Assembly (NCBI GenBank): GCA_018195615.1
Contig: JAGTPG010000002.1
Location: 6,379,501-6,443,500 of the forward strand
Source of the DNA: Streptomyces tuirus
Lineage (GTDB): Bacteria > Actinomycetota > Actinomycetes > Streptomycetales > Streptomycetaceae
Length of the DNA: 64,000 nucleotides
Direction of reading: 5' to 3'
Within the stretch, counting starts at the first letter, position 1. Every line of letters starts with the position of its first letter. The notes below the pieces were generated by a model that was not told the DNA's origin, made no database searches, and saw only the letters and a program-made list of their open reading frames with translations. A program made the position numbers and the translations under genes. This document shows positions 17,691 through 26,430 of the stretch, in pieces.

Positions 17691-18731
17691 ATGTCTTCGA
17701 CCGAGCTGCCGTTCGTGCCGCCTGCCAATGTGCTGCCGAAGGTGGGGGGCGTCAGGGTCGCGGAGGGCGAGCGACTCAGGTCGGTCGAGCTTCCCGGTGT
17801 CACGCTGACGGTGCGGTCGAGACCTCCCGCGCGCGAGGGGCTGCCTCCCGCGCTGTACGTGCACGGGCTCGGGGGTTCCTCGCAGAACTGGTCGGCGCTG
17901 ATGCCGCTGCTGGACGACATCGTCGAGAGCGAGGCCCTGGACCTGCCGGGCTTCGGCGACTCCCCGCCACCGGACGACGGCAACTACTCCGTCACGGGGC
18001 ACGCGCGCGCGGTCATCCGTTACCTGGACGCCACCGGGCGCGGCCCCGTGCACCTGTTCGGCAACTCGCTCGGTGGCGCCATCACCACTCGTGTCGCGGC
18101 GGTACGGCCCGACCTCGTCCGTACGCTCACGCTCGTGTCGCCTGCTCTGCCCGAGATCCGAGTGCAGCGCTCCGCCGTGCCGACGGGGCTGCTGGCGGTT
18201 CCCGGTGTCGCCCTGCTCTTCACCCGGCTCACCCGGACGTGGACGGCGGAGCAGCGGGTCCGCGGTGTGATGGCACTGTGTTACGGGGATCCTGGGCGCG
18301 TGACGCCGGAAGGTTTCCGCAACGCCGTGCAGGAGATGGAGCGGCGGCTGCGGCTGCCGTACTTCTGGGACGCGATGGCGCGCTCCGCGCGCGGGATCGT
18401 CAACGCGTACACGCTGGGCGGCCAGCAGGGCCTGTGGCGCCAGGCCGAGCGGGTCCTCGCGCCGACGCTGCTCGTCTACGGCGGCCGTGACCAGCTCGTC
18501 GGCTTCCGCATGGCGCAGAAGGCGGCGCGGGCCTTCCGCGACTCGCGTCTGGTGACGTTGCCGGACGCGGGCCACGTGGCCATGATGGAGTACCCGGAGA
18601 CGGTGGCCCTGGCGTTTCGTGAACTCCTCGATGATGCGGGAGAGTTGGGCACGCGGCGGGCACGGCGGGCGGAAGCCCGCGCGGATCGGGCCGTCGAAGA
18701 GGAACGCACCGACGAGAGCATGGGGGGCTGA
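17691..18731 (+). CDS. Alpha/beta fold hydrolase
   Basis: A 346-residue intact cytosolic hydrolase. YVHGLGGSSQNW is the oxyanion region, GNSLGG near residue 122 the nucleophile elbow, YGGRDQLV carries the acid and DAGHVAMME the catalytic histidine. A cap domain lies between (about 160-240). The C-terminal tail after residue 320 is charged and probably disordered. The start at ATG 17691 looks leaderless. The next gene (DUF3152) starts nine bases after the stop, so the two form an operon. The family is broad (epoxide hydrolase/esterase-like); substrate not predictable. Confidence 0.85.
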   Translation: MSSTELPFVPPANVLPKVGGVRVAEGERLRSVELPGVTLTVRSRPPAREGLPPALYVHGLGGSSQNWSALMPLLDDIVESEALDLPGFGDSPPPDDGNYSVTGHARAVIRYLDATGRGPVHLFGNSLGGAITTRVAAVRPDLVRTLTLVSPALPEIRVQRSAVPTGLLAVPGVALLFTRLTRTWTAEQRVRGVMALCYGDPGRVTPEGFRNAVQEMERRLRLPYFWDAMARSARGIVNAYTLGGQQGLWRQAERVLAPTLLVYGGRDQLVGFRMAQKAARAFRDSRLVTLPDAGHVAMMEYPETVALAFRELLDDAGELGTRRARRAEARADRAVEEERTDESMGG

Positions 18732-18739
18732 GGCGCGAC

Positions 18740-20164
18740 GTGGGACGCCACAGCCGCCGCGGGTCCGTCGCCAAGGGCGACGTCGCGGACACAACCGCAG
18801 TACGGGACGGCCGGGCCGGGCCTCCGCAGCGGCCGGGACCGAGCCAGGCGCCGGACACCGGCCGGGGAGGCCGCACGGCACCACCCCGCGCCGGGCAGAC
18901 CGGCTGGCCGCCGCAGGGGCCGGCCCCTCGACGCACGCCGGGCCACGCCCCGCACCGGGTAACGGGACGCCTTCGCAGGGGATGCCGCGCCTGCCGGAGG
19001 GCCGGCTCCCGGACGGCACACCGGCGCGGTTGCCGGACGGGACCCCGCCGTACGGCTTCCCTCCTGTCCGTGGGGGCACCCGAGCAGCGGGAAGCCGGGG
19101 GCGGCTGGGGTGAGTTGAGGGCGAGTGGTGCGCCGATACCTCGCCAGCGGCGGGCACCCGTGCCCGGGCCCCGGCAGGAGTACCTCGACGCCTTCGACGA
19201 GGACGACGACGTCTTCGCGCGCGGTACGCCCGCCTCCGCACACGCGGCGGACGCCTACGCCTCCGTCACGGACTGGAGCGCCGGCACCCCGGTCGGCGTC
19301 CGCTCCGACGGTCTGGACGAGGACGACGCCGAGCCCACCGGTCCGCCCGCTCCGGGCAAGGGCGCCAAGGGGCGTGCCTTCACCGGCATCGCGGCCGCCG
19401 CCGTCACCACCGTGCTCGCCGTGGTCGTCGCCGGTCAGGTCGCCGACGACCGGGGCGGCCCGGACGTGCAGTCGCAGTCCGCCACCGACCAGGCCCGCGA
19501 CGTCCGGGACTCCGCGTCCCGGGCGGACGGACGCGCGCCCGGGACGGACTCCGGCACGACGGCGCTGACGTACGGCGAGGCGATGGGCAGGACGTACCCG
19601 CTCGGCGCCACGCTCAAGGGCTCGGGGAAGTTCGACGCCGTCCCGGGCATCGCCGAGGCGCCGGGTTCGGGGCAGAAGTTCACCTACCGCGTGGACGTGG
19701 AGCAGGGGCTCGGGCTCGACGCCGAGCTCTTCGCCGAGGCCGTGCAGAAGACGCTCAACGACCCGCGCAGCTGGGCCCACGACGGCGCGCGTACCTTCGA
19801 GCGGATCTACTCCGGCAAACCCGACTTCGTGATCACTCTCGCCAGCCCCGGCACGACCGCCGACTGGTGTGCCAAGTCCGGCCTGGACACCACCGTGGAC
19901 AACGTCTCCTGCGACTCGGCCGCCACCGAGCGCGTGATGATCAACGCCTACCGGTGGGCGCAGGGCTCGGAGACGTACGGCGACGAGATCCACGCGTACC
20001 GGCAGATGCTGATCAACCACGAGATCGGCCACCGCCTCGGCTACGGCCACGTCACCTGTGACAAGGACGGCGGCCTCGCACCGGTCATGCAGCAGCAGAC
20101 CAAGTTCATCGACCACGACGGCATCCACTGCCTGCCCAACCCCTGGCCGTACCCCAACAGTTAA
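18740..20164 (+). CDS. DUF3152 membrane-anchored protein, zinc-protease-like; frame disturbed 18960-19100
   Basis: Starts MGRHSRRGS (GTG 18740). A disordered proline-rich cytosolic part precedes one membrane helix (about residues 215-235, GIAAAAVTTVLAVVVAG) and an extracellular DUF3152 domain. NHEIGHRLGYGH near residue 430 resembles a metzincin HExxHxxGxxH site. Cysteines in the domain probably form disulfides. Between about 18960 and 19100 the sensible sequence (PRLPEGRLPDGTPARLPDG) lies in another frame, so two compensating indels are likely in the linker. It is the second gene of an operon with the upstream hydrolase. Confidence 0.78.
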   Translation: MGRHSRRGSVAKGDVADTTAVRDGRAGPPQRPGPSQAPDTGRGGRTAPPRAGQTGWPPQGPAPRRTPGHAPHRVTGRLRRGCRACRRAGSRTAHRRGCRTGPRRTASLLSVGAPEQREAGGGWGELRASGAPIPRQRRAPVPGPRQEYLDAFDEDDDVFARGTPASAHAADAYASVTDWSAGTPVGVRSDGLDEDDAEPTGPPAPGKGAKGRAFTGIAAAAVTTVLAVVVAGQVADDRGGPDVQSQSATDQARDVRDSASRADGRAPGTDSGTTALTYGEAMGRTYPLGATLKGSGKFDAVPGIAEAPGSGQKFTYRVDVEQGLGLDAELFAEAVQKTLNDPRSWAHDGARTFERIYSGKPDFVITLASPGTTADWCAKSGLDTTVDNVSCDSAATERVMINAYRWAQGSETYGDEIHAYRQMLINHEIGHRLGYGHVTCDKDGGLAPVMQQQTKFIDHDGIHCLPNPWPYPNS

Positions 20165-20373
20165 AGACGTTGGCCGCGGCATGACGATCCGTGTCCGGTT
20201 GATCTCCTAGCGCGACAGAACGCGACCCGCACGGGAAAGTTACGACCGTTCACCCCTTTTGGTGGTGCGACGGACAACCGTCCGCCGCACCACCGCCTTG
20301 TCCGCATACGTTCGTCCCGCTGCGAGCCGCCGGGGCACGGCGGCTCCCCATACGGGAGATCGGGGGTGCACTC

Positions 20374-22022
20374 GTGCGCATCGGACTGCTTACGGAGGGT
20401 GGCTATCCGTACGTGAGCGGTGACGCCAGGCTCTGGTGCGACCGGCTGGTGCGCGGGCTCGCCCAGCACGAGTTCGACGTCTACGCGCTCAGCCGCAGCG
20501 AACACCAGGAGGACGAGGGCTGGATCCCGTTGCCCTCGCATGTCCGCAGGGTGCGCACCGCACCGCTGTGGATGTCCGAGGACGACGGACCGGTCCTGGG
20601 CCGCCGCGCCCGCCGGCGGTTCACCGAGTGCTTCGGCGAACTGGCGGCCGTACTGTGCGGGGTTTCCGGGGACGAGTCGACCCCTGAGGCGGACCGTTTC
20701 GCCAACGCTCTCTACGGGCTCGCCGAACTCGCCCGCGAGGAGGGCGGACTGGCCGCGGCTCTCCGCTCCGAGACCGCCGTACGCACGCTGGAACGCGCCT
20801 GTCGTGCGCCCGGCGCCCACCGCGCGGCGCGCGAGGCACGCGTACCGGATCTGCTCGCCGTGGCCGCTCACCTGGATCGCACCCTGCGCCCCCTCTCCCT
20901 CGACTGGTACGACGACGCCGGACTCGGCGCGGTCGACCTCTGCCACGCCGCGTCCGGCGGCACGGCCGCCCTGCCAGGGCTGCTGGCCCGCCACTTCACC
21001 GGCGTGCCCCTGCTGGTGACCGAGTACGGCGTGCGCCTGCGGACGCACTACCTCACCGCCCCCGACGCCCCGCCCGCCGTACGGTCCCTGCTGGCGGCCT
21101 TCCACAACAGGCTCGCGGCCGAGGCCTATGAACGGGCCGTCGTCGTCACGGCCGGCAACAGGCACGCCCGTCGCTGGCAGGAGCGCTGCGGCGCAGGCCG
21201 CGAGAAGCTCCGCACGGTGTACCCCGGCATGGACGCCCGCCCCTTCGCGGAGGTGGGCGAGTCCCCGGAGTGCGCCGACCCGGACACGCTCGTCTGGGTC
21301 GGGCGCGTCGAGCCCGCCAAGGACCTGGTCTCGCTGCTGCACGCCTTCGCGGAGATCCGCAGACGGGAGCCGAGGACGCGCCTGCGCATCGTCGGAGCCC
21401 CGCCGGTCCGGAGGGCGCGGCCTATCTCGGTCACTGCCGGACGCTGGCCGCGCAGCTTTTCCCCGACGAGGCCGACGGCCCGTACGCCGCGGGCGACAAT
21501 CCGGTGTCGTTCGAGGAGATCGGCGGGCCGGAACTCCCGGGCCGCGCCGACGCCTACGCATCAGGCGCCCTGACCGTCCTCTCCAGCGTCGTCGAAGGCT
21601 TCCCGATCGGCCTCGCCGAGGCCATGCTCTGCGGGCGCGCGACGGTGTCGACCGACGTCGGCGCGGTCGTGGAGGTCGTCGGCGGTACGGGTCTCGTCGT
21701 ACCGCCGCGCAATCCGCGGGCGCTCGCCGAGGCGTGCGTGGCGTTGCTGCGCGATCCCGAGCGCCGGGCGCGCCTGGGCGCCGCCGCCCGCGCCCGTGCC
21801 CTCGAACTGTTCACGGTCGAGCAGAACATCGAGGCGTTTCACGGCATTTACCTGGAGATCGTCTCGCGCACGCCCGTCCGCCGGGTCGTCCTCGACGAGG
21901 CGGGGAAGCCGCTGCCCTTCGCGGTTCCCGCCGAGGCCCATGTCCCGGTCCGCTGGGCCGCACCGACCCCCCGGCTCGCACGCACCACCGGTCACGTCCC
22001 CGCCCCGGAGGGAGCACGATGA
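20374..22022 (+). CDS. PelF-like glycosyltransferase (DUF3492 + GT4), frameshifted near 21403
   Basis: MRIGLLTEGGYPYVSGDARLW is the hallmark start of PelF-type GT4 enzymes (DUF3492). The C-terminal GT-B half has VWVGRVEPAKDL, SSVVEGFPIGLAEAM (the E-x7-E retaining motif) and GGTGLVVPP. PelF uses UDP-GlcNAc/GalNAc to build Pel polysaccharide in pseudomonads. One base missing at GCCCCGCCGGTCC (about 21403) splits the gene; repair gives 549 residues. GTG 20374 has a GGGGGTG ribosome site. The stop overlaps the next start (ATGA), so translation is coupled. It heads a five-ORF operon. Confidence 0.85.
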
Positions 22023-23266
22023 GCGACTTGGGCGAACTGGGCCGTCCCGGAACCCCGAGCAGCCCGGGGGCGTCGGACGCCCGCTCGGAACGGGTGCTCA
22101 GCCCCGCGACCACGGCCACCCCTGCCCCGGAGACGGCTGCCGACCGCACGCCGTCCGCCGTGCGGCGAGGTGCCGCCGACCCGGTGAAGGCGCTGATGCA
22201 CCGTCACCGTGAGCTCTGCGAACGCGCGGTGGACCCCCTGGAGATCGCGGCGGGCCTGGAGGCGCACGGCATCACCGACCGCACCGCCGCCCGCTTCCGT
22301 CACCGGGACGTCTTCTCCCTGGCGGAGGAGATGTACGCCCGGGCCTCCCGGGACGGGGACGCGCCCCCGCCCGTCACACCCACCGCTCCACGCGCCCGCG
22401 CCGACTGGGCCCTCCTGACGCTCCTGCCCGGCACACTGTGCGCCGCCGCCGTGAGCGCCCTGCACCTCACCCAAGGGCGGTCACGCCTGTTCGCCGCGGC
22501 GGCCGGCGCGCTCGCCGTGGCCCTGGCCCTCCGCGTCGCCCTGCGCCGAGGCCCCCTGAGCCCGACCGACCGCACCACCCCTCACCGGACCACCACCCCT
22601 CACCGGACCACCACCTGGATCTGCTGGCTCGTCGCCTACTCCCTCCTGGGCGACGGCCTGCTCCGCACCGCCGTCGCCGGAGGTCCCGACGGCCTGCCCA
22701 CCGGCACGGCCGACGGCCCCTGGCCGCTCACCGCCGCCCCCGTCCTGGCCCTCACCCTGGCCTGCGCGCCCGCGGCCTGGACCGCCCACCTCATCACCGT
22801 GCGCGCCCGCCGCAAGCTGGGGACGAGCCGTGGCCTGGAGGACTTCGCCGTCGCCGTACGACCGCTGCTGCTCGGCGCCTTCGCGCTGTTCCTGGGCGCC
22901 CTGGCGGCTCTGCTCACCCTCTGTGCCGAAGCCCTGGGCGAACCCGCGGCCTACGCCGAGGTCCTCACCCTCGGTGCCCTCCTCTTCCTGGCCCGCCTCC
23001 TCACCGTCCACGGCTTCACCTACGCACCGGCCGTGGTCCTCACCGCGACGGCCACCGTCCAGGCCGCCGCCCTCGCCACGGTCTTCGCCTCCCGCCTTCC
23101 CGGCTGCGGCTTCCTGGCCACCCCCGTCGAAACCCTCGTCAGCACCTGGGGCGACGGCAGCGTCCCCACTCTGGCCTGTGGAACCGCGGCCCTGGCCCTC
23201 CTGATCCACGCGACCCGCAAGCTGACCAGGGCCTCGGCCCACGCACCCCAGGAGCACCCGCGGTGA
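22019..23266 (+). CDS. Integral membrane protein of the PelF-like operon
   Basis: An intact 415-residue protein. A soluble N-terminal part of about 110 residues contains VKALMHRHRELCERAVDPLE and ITDRTAARFRHRDVFSLAEEMYARA, which looks like a small helical domain. At least seven hydrophobic helices follow. It has no motif of a known polysaccharide transporter, but it takes the place that PelG, PelE or PelD would occupy. It overlaps the glycosyltransferase stop (ATGA) and is overlapped by the next ORF (GTGA). Function inferred from context only: export or assembly of the operon product. Confidence 0.75.
   Translation: MSDLGELGRPGTPSSPGASDARSERVLSPATTATPAPETAADRTPSAVRRGAADPVKALMHRHRELCERAVDPLEIAAGLEAHGITDRTAARFRHRDVFSLAEEMYARASRDGDAPPPVTPTAPRARADWALLTLLPGTLCAAAVSALHLTQGRSRLFAAAAGALAVALALRVALRRGPLSPTDRTTPHRTTTPHRTTTWICWLVAYSLLGDGLLRTAVAGGPDGLPTGTADGPWPLTAAPVLALTLACAPAAWTAHLITVRARRKLGTSRGLEDFAVAVRPLLLGAFALFLGALAALLTLCAEALGEPAAYAEVLTLGALLFLARLLTVHGFTYAPAVVLTATATVQAAALATVFASRLPGCGFLATPVETLVSTWGDGSVPTLACGTAALALLIHATRKLTRASAHAPQEHPR
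22573..22615. repeat. Short tandem repeat, 18 bp x 2.4, in the membrane-protein gene
   Basis: CACCACCCCTCACCGGAC occurs twice in a row plus seven bases, encoding Thr-Thr-Pro-His-Arg-Thr repeats in a loop between membrane helices. The copies are identical, so it is recent and may vary in number. Confidence 0.7.
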
Positions 23267-23424
23267 CCGCCACCGGAAGCCGGGACCGCCCGCACTCGCC
23301 CGAGCCGTCGGCAGCCCGGCCCCACCGCCGGAGCCACCCGCACCACCCCGTCCACCCCGCCCCGAGGAGAACCGACATGACCACCCACCCAGGAACCGAG
23401 GCGACCGCTGGAGCCGCGCGATGA
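23263..23424 (+). CDS. 53-aa ORF bridging two operon genes by start-stop overlaps
   Basis: GTG at 23263 overlaps the membrane-protein stop (GTGA), and its own TGA (23422-23424) overlaps the ATG of the epimerase (ATGA). The product is VTATGSRDRPHS followed by a His/Pro/Arg-rich stretch and MTTHPGTEATAGAAR. Without it, the epimerase would have 155 untranslated bases ahead of it. It may be a real small protein or only a translated bridge that couples the two genes. Low-complexity content makes a folded product unlikely. Confidence 0.4.
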   Translation: MTATGSRDRPHSPEPSAARPHRRSHPHHPVHPAPRRTDMTTHPGTEATAGAAR

Positions 23425-24380
23425 GAGTCCTGCTGATCGGAGCCAACGGCTACATCGGGCGCTACGTCGCCGACCGCCTGCTCGCCGACCCTGCCGTGCA
23501 GCTCACCGCCCTCGGCCGCGGTGACGACGCCGACGTCCGCTTCGACCTCGCGTCCGGCAGCCCAGGCGCCCTCACCCGCTTCCTCGACGCCGTCCACCCG
23601 GGTGTCGTCGTCAACTGCGCCGGCGCGACCCGGGGCGGTGCCCGCGAGCTCACCCGCCACAACACCGTCGCCGTGGCCACCGTCTGCGAGGCCCTGCGCC
23701 GCAGCGGCTGCGGCGCCCGTCTGGTGCAGATCGGGTGCAGCGCGGAGTACGGCCCCAGCCAGCCAGGCTCCTCCACGGCGGAGGACGCCGTGCCCCGGCC
23801 CGGTGGCCCGTACGGCGTCAGCAAACTCGCCGCCACCGAGCTGGTCCTCGGCTCCGGCCTGGACGCCGTCGTTCTGCGCGTCTTCTCACCGGCCGGACCC
23901 GGTACCCCCGCGGGCTCCCCGCTGGGCCGGCTCGCCGAGGCCATGCGCCGCGCCATGCAGTCCGGCGACGGCGAACTGAAACTCGGCGGTCTCGGCGCAC
24001 AGCGCGACTTCGTCGACGTCCGGGACGTGGCCCGCGCCGTCCACGCCGCCTCGCTCTCCGCCGCGCAGGGCGTCATCAACATCGGCTCCGGCCGCGCCGT
24101 GCGCCTGCGCGACGCCGCCGCGGTCCTCGCCCGCGTCGCCGGATACGGCGGCGCCCTCCACGAACTCGACGGGCCTCCCGGTGCCCTGCGCCCGGCCATC
24201 GGCCACCCCCGCCCCGACTCGGACCACGCGGTCCCGGTCGCGTATCCGTACCCGGACGGGTGCGGCAGCTGGCAGCAGGCCGATGTGCGCACCGCTCGCG
24301 ACCGGCTCGGCTGGCGCCCCCGGATCGGCCTCGAGGAGTCCCTCGCCGACATCTGGATGGAGGCGGCATGCCGCATCTGA
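23421..24380 (+). CDS. NAD-dependent sugar epimerase/dehydratase
   Basis: A 319-residue extended SDR. GANGYIG at the N-terminus is the Rossmann GxxGxxG, NCAG follows, and YGVSK (near residue 133) is the active-site YxxxK with an upstream Ser/Cys region (QIGCSAEYG). RDFVDVRDVA and NIGSGRAV are typical of UDP-hexose 4-epimerases and related enzymes. In this operon a C4 epimerase supplying UDP-GalNAc for a PelF-like transferase is the natural role, as PelX does in Pseudomonas protegens; this is inference. It overlaps its neighbours at both ends. Confidence 0.82.
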   Translation: MRVLLIGANGYIGRYVADRLLADPAVQLTALGRGDDADVRFDLASGSPGALTRFLDAVHPGVVVNCAGATRGGARELTRHNTVAVATVCEALRRSGCGARLVQIGCSAEYGPSQPGSSTAEDAVPRPGGPYGVSKLAATELVLGSGLDAVVLRVFSPAGPGTPAGSPLGRLAEAMRRAMQSGDGELKLGGLGAQRDFVDVRDVARAVHAASLSAAQGVINIGSGRAVRLRDAAAVLARVAGYGGALHELDGPPGALRPAIGHPRPDSDHAVPVAYPYPDGCGSWQQADVRTARDRLGWRPRIGLEESLADIWMEAACRI

Positions 24381-25117
24381 CCAGGAGACGACCACACACC
24401 TCGGGTACGGAACTCCAGCCCGGCGTCGGCGTCCCCGGCTACGCGCATCCCCTCCTCGCCCGCACCGAGTGGGGCGAGCTCACCCGGCCCGGCACCCCGC
24501 TGCACTGGGTCGTCCTCAACGTGGCCGACGGCCCCGGCTCCCGCCCCGACCCGCACTGCCTGGAGGCCGCCGGCCGGCTGCGCAACGCGGGCGTCCGCGT
24601 CCTCGGCCACCTCGACACCCGGTACGGCACCCGGAACTTCGGGGAGCTGATCGCGGACGCCCACCGGTTCGTCGACTGGTACCAGGTCGACGGATTCCTC
24701 CTGGACCGCTGCCCGGCGGACCACGTCGCGCTGCCCGAGGTGCGCCGCACGGTCGGCACGCTCCGCGTGATCCGTGACGATGCCCACATCGTCCTCGGCC
24801 ACGGCATCCATCCGCACCCGGGGTACGTCGGGCTCGCCGACCAGCTGGTCACCTTCTCCGGCCCGTGGAACGACTACCGCTGGTCGCAGGTGGCCGAGTG
24901 GACCGCCGACCATCCGCCCGAGCGCTTCTGCCACTTCGTCCACAGCGTGCCCCGTGCGCACCTGGGTGAGGCGCTGGGCATCGCCCGCGGGCAGGGCGCG
25001 GCGACGATCTACTTCACCGACCGCACGGACCGCGGTGGCCGTATCGACCCCTGGCAGGCCATGCCCGGCTACTGGGACGAAATCGTCTCGCGTATCGGAA
25101 CAGGTGTCTCGGAATGA
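24368..25117 (+). CDS. Spherulin-4 family protein (GH135-like TIM-barrel hydrolase)
   Basis: A 249-residue intact protein without evident signal peptide. VGVPGYAHP, HWVVLNVADGPG, VLGHLDTRYGTR, YQVDGFLLDRCP and HGIHPHPGYV follow the order of conserved strands in the spherulation-specific family 4 (Sph3/GH135), whose fungal member cleaves galactosaminogalactan. The Asp in VDGFLLD and the Asn in VLNVADG are plausible active-site residues, though I cannot align them. Start ATG 24368 behind GGAGG overlaps the epimerase by 13 bases. The neighbouring PelF-like transferase supports an amino-sugar polysaccharide substrate. Confidence 0.8.
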   Translation: MPHLTRRRPHTSGTELQPGVGVPGYAHPLLARTEWGELTRPGTPLHWVVLNVADGPGSRPDPHCLEAAGRLRNAGVRVLGHLDTRYGTRNFGELIADAHRFVDWYQVDGFLLDRCPADHVALPEVRRTVGTLRVIRDDAHIVLGHGIHPHPGYVGLADQLVTFSGPWNDYRWSQVAEWTADHPPERFCHFVHSVPRAHLGEALGIARGQGAATIYFTDRTDRGGRIDPWQAMPGYWDEIVSRIGTGVSE

Positions 25118-25180
25118 AAAAGCGCATGGCAGTGTTACGGGGAGAACAACCGTAGTGATTGACCGACCAACGGAGTCCCC

Positions 25181-26359
25181 GTGTCGCTGCCACCCCTGGT
25201 CGAGCCGGCTTCCGAGCTCACCGTAGACGAGGTCCGCAGGTACTCCCGCCACCTGATCATTCCCGATGTCGGGATGGACGGGCAGAAGCGGCTGAAGAAC
25301 GCCAAGGTGCTGTGTGTGGGCGCCGGCGGCCTGGGCTCGCCGGCGCTGATGTACCTGGCCGCCGCGGGCGTCGGCACCCTCGGCATCGTGGAGTTCGACG
25401 AGGTCGACGAGTCGAACCTGCAGCGCCAGATCATCCACAGCCAGGCCGACATCGGCCGTCCCAAGGCCGAGTCCGCCCGCGACAGCGTCAAGGGCATCAA
25501 CCCGTACGTGAACGTGATCCTTCACGAGGAGCGGCTCGAGGCCGACAACGTGATGGAGATCTTCAGCCAGTACGACCTGATCGTCGACGGCACCGACAAC
25601 TTCGCGACCCGGTACCTGGTCAACGACGCCTGCGTGCTGCTGAACAAGCCGTACGTGTGGGGCTCGATCTACCGCTTCGACGGCCAGGCCTCCGTCTTCT
25701 GGTCGGAGCACGGCCCCTGCTACCGCTGCCTGTACCCGGAGCCTCCGCCCCCCGGCATGGTCCCCTCCTGCGCCGAGGGCGGTGTGCTCGGCGTGCTGTG
25801 CGCGTCCATCGGCTCCATCCAGGTCAACGAGGCCATCAAGCTGCTCGCCGGCATCGGTGAGCCGCTGGTCGGCCGACTGATGATCTACGACGCCCTGGAG
25901 ATGCAGTACCGCCAGGTCAAGGTCCGCAAGGACCCCGACTGCGCGGTCTGCGGCGAGAACCCGACCGTCACCGAGCTCATCGACTACGAGGCCTTCTGCG
26001 GCGTCGTCTCCGAGGAGGCCCAGGCTGCGGCCGCCGACTCCACGATCACTCCCAAGCAGCTCAAGGAGTGGATCGACGACGGCGAGAGCATCGACATCAT
26101 CGACGTCCGCGAGCCGAACGAGTACGAGATCGTCTCCATCCCGGGCGCCCGCCTGATCCCGAAGAACGAGTTCCTCATGGGCACCGCCCTGGAGAGCCTC
26201 CCGCAGGACAGGAAGATCGTCTTGCATTGCAAGACGGGTGTCCGCAGTGCGGAAGTCCTCGCGGTCCTGAAGTCCGCGGGCTTCTCGGACGCGGTCCACG
26301 TCGGCGGCGGCGTGATCGGCTGGGTCAACCAGATCGAACCGGACAAGCCGGTGTACTGA
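25181..26359 (+). CDS. moeZ: Adenylyltransferase/sulfurtransferase MoeZ (MoeB-rhodanese)
   Basis: A 392-residue intact two-domain protein. The N-terminal E1-like domain has the ATP-binding GAGGLGSPA, DNFATRYLVND, CxxC zinc pairs (CYRC, CAVC) and MVPSCAEGG. The C-terminal rhodanese (about residues 290-392) has IDVREPNEYEI and active-site LHCKTGVRS. It adenylates the C-terminus of ThiS/MoaD/CysO-like carrier proteins and transfers sulfur to form thiocarboxylates for thiamine, molybdopterin, cysteine and some natural products. Start GTG 25181. It probably has its own promoter in the 63-base gap. MoaE lies 33 kb downstream. Confidence 0.93.
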   Translation: MSLPPLVEPASELTVDEVRRYSRHLIIPDVGMDGQKRLKNAKVLCVGAGGLGSPALMYLAAAGVGTLGIVEFDEVDESNLQRQIIHSQADIGRPKAESARDSVKGINPYVNVILHEERLEADNVMEIFSQYDLIVDGTDNFATRYLVNDACVLLNKPYVWGSIYRFDGQASVFWSEHGPCYRCLYPEPPPPGMVPSCAEGGVLGVLCASIGSIQVNEAIKLLAGIGEPLVGRLMIYDALEMQYRQVKVRKDPDCAVCGENPTVTELIDYEAFCGVVSEEAQAAAADSTITPKQLKEWIDDGESIDIIDVREPNEYEIVSIPGARLIPKNEFLMGTALESLPQDRKIVLHCKTGVRSAEVLAVLKSAGFSDAVHVGGGVIGWVNQIEPDKPVY

Positions 26360-26384
26360 GCCGTATCCGGCTTCTCCTCCCCAG

Positions 26385-26427
26385 CGGCGGGGGCTTAGGG
26401 CACCACGGGTGTCCGGAGCCCCCGCCG
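26385..26427. terminator. Bidirectional terminator between moeZ and peptidase gene
   Basis: CGGCGGGGGCT pairs perfectly with AGCCCCCGCCG (11 bp) in the 71-base space between two convergent genes. Confidence 0.75.
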
Positions 26428-26430
26428 TCG

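Noticed and set aside
20374..25117. Secondary-metabolite gene cluster
   Set aside because: No PKS, NRPS, terpene or RiPP core enzyme is present; the glycosyltransferase, epimerase and spherulin-4 genes fit a polysaccharide better.
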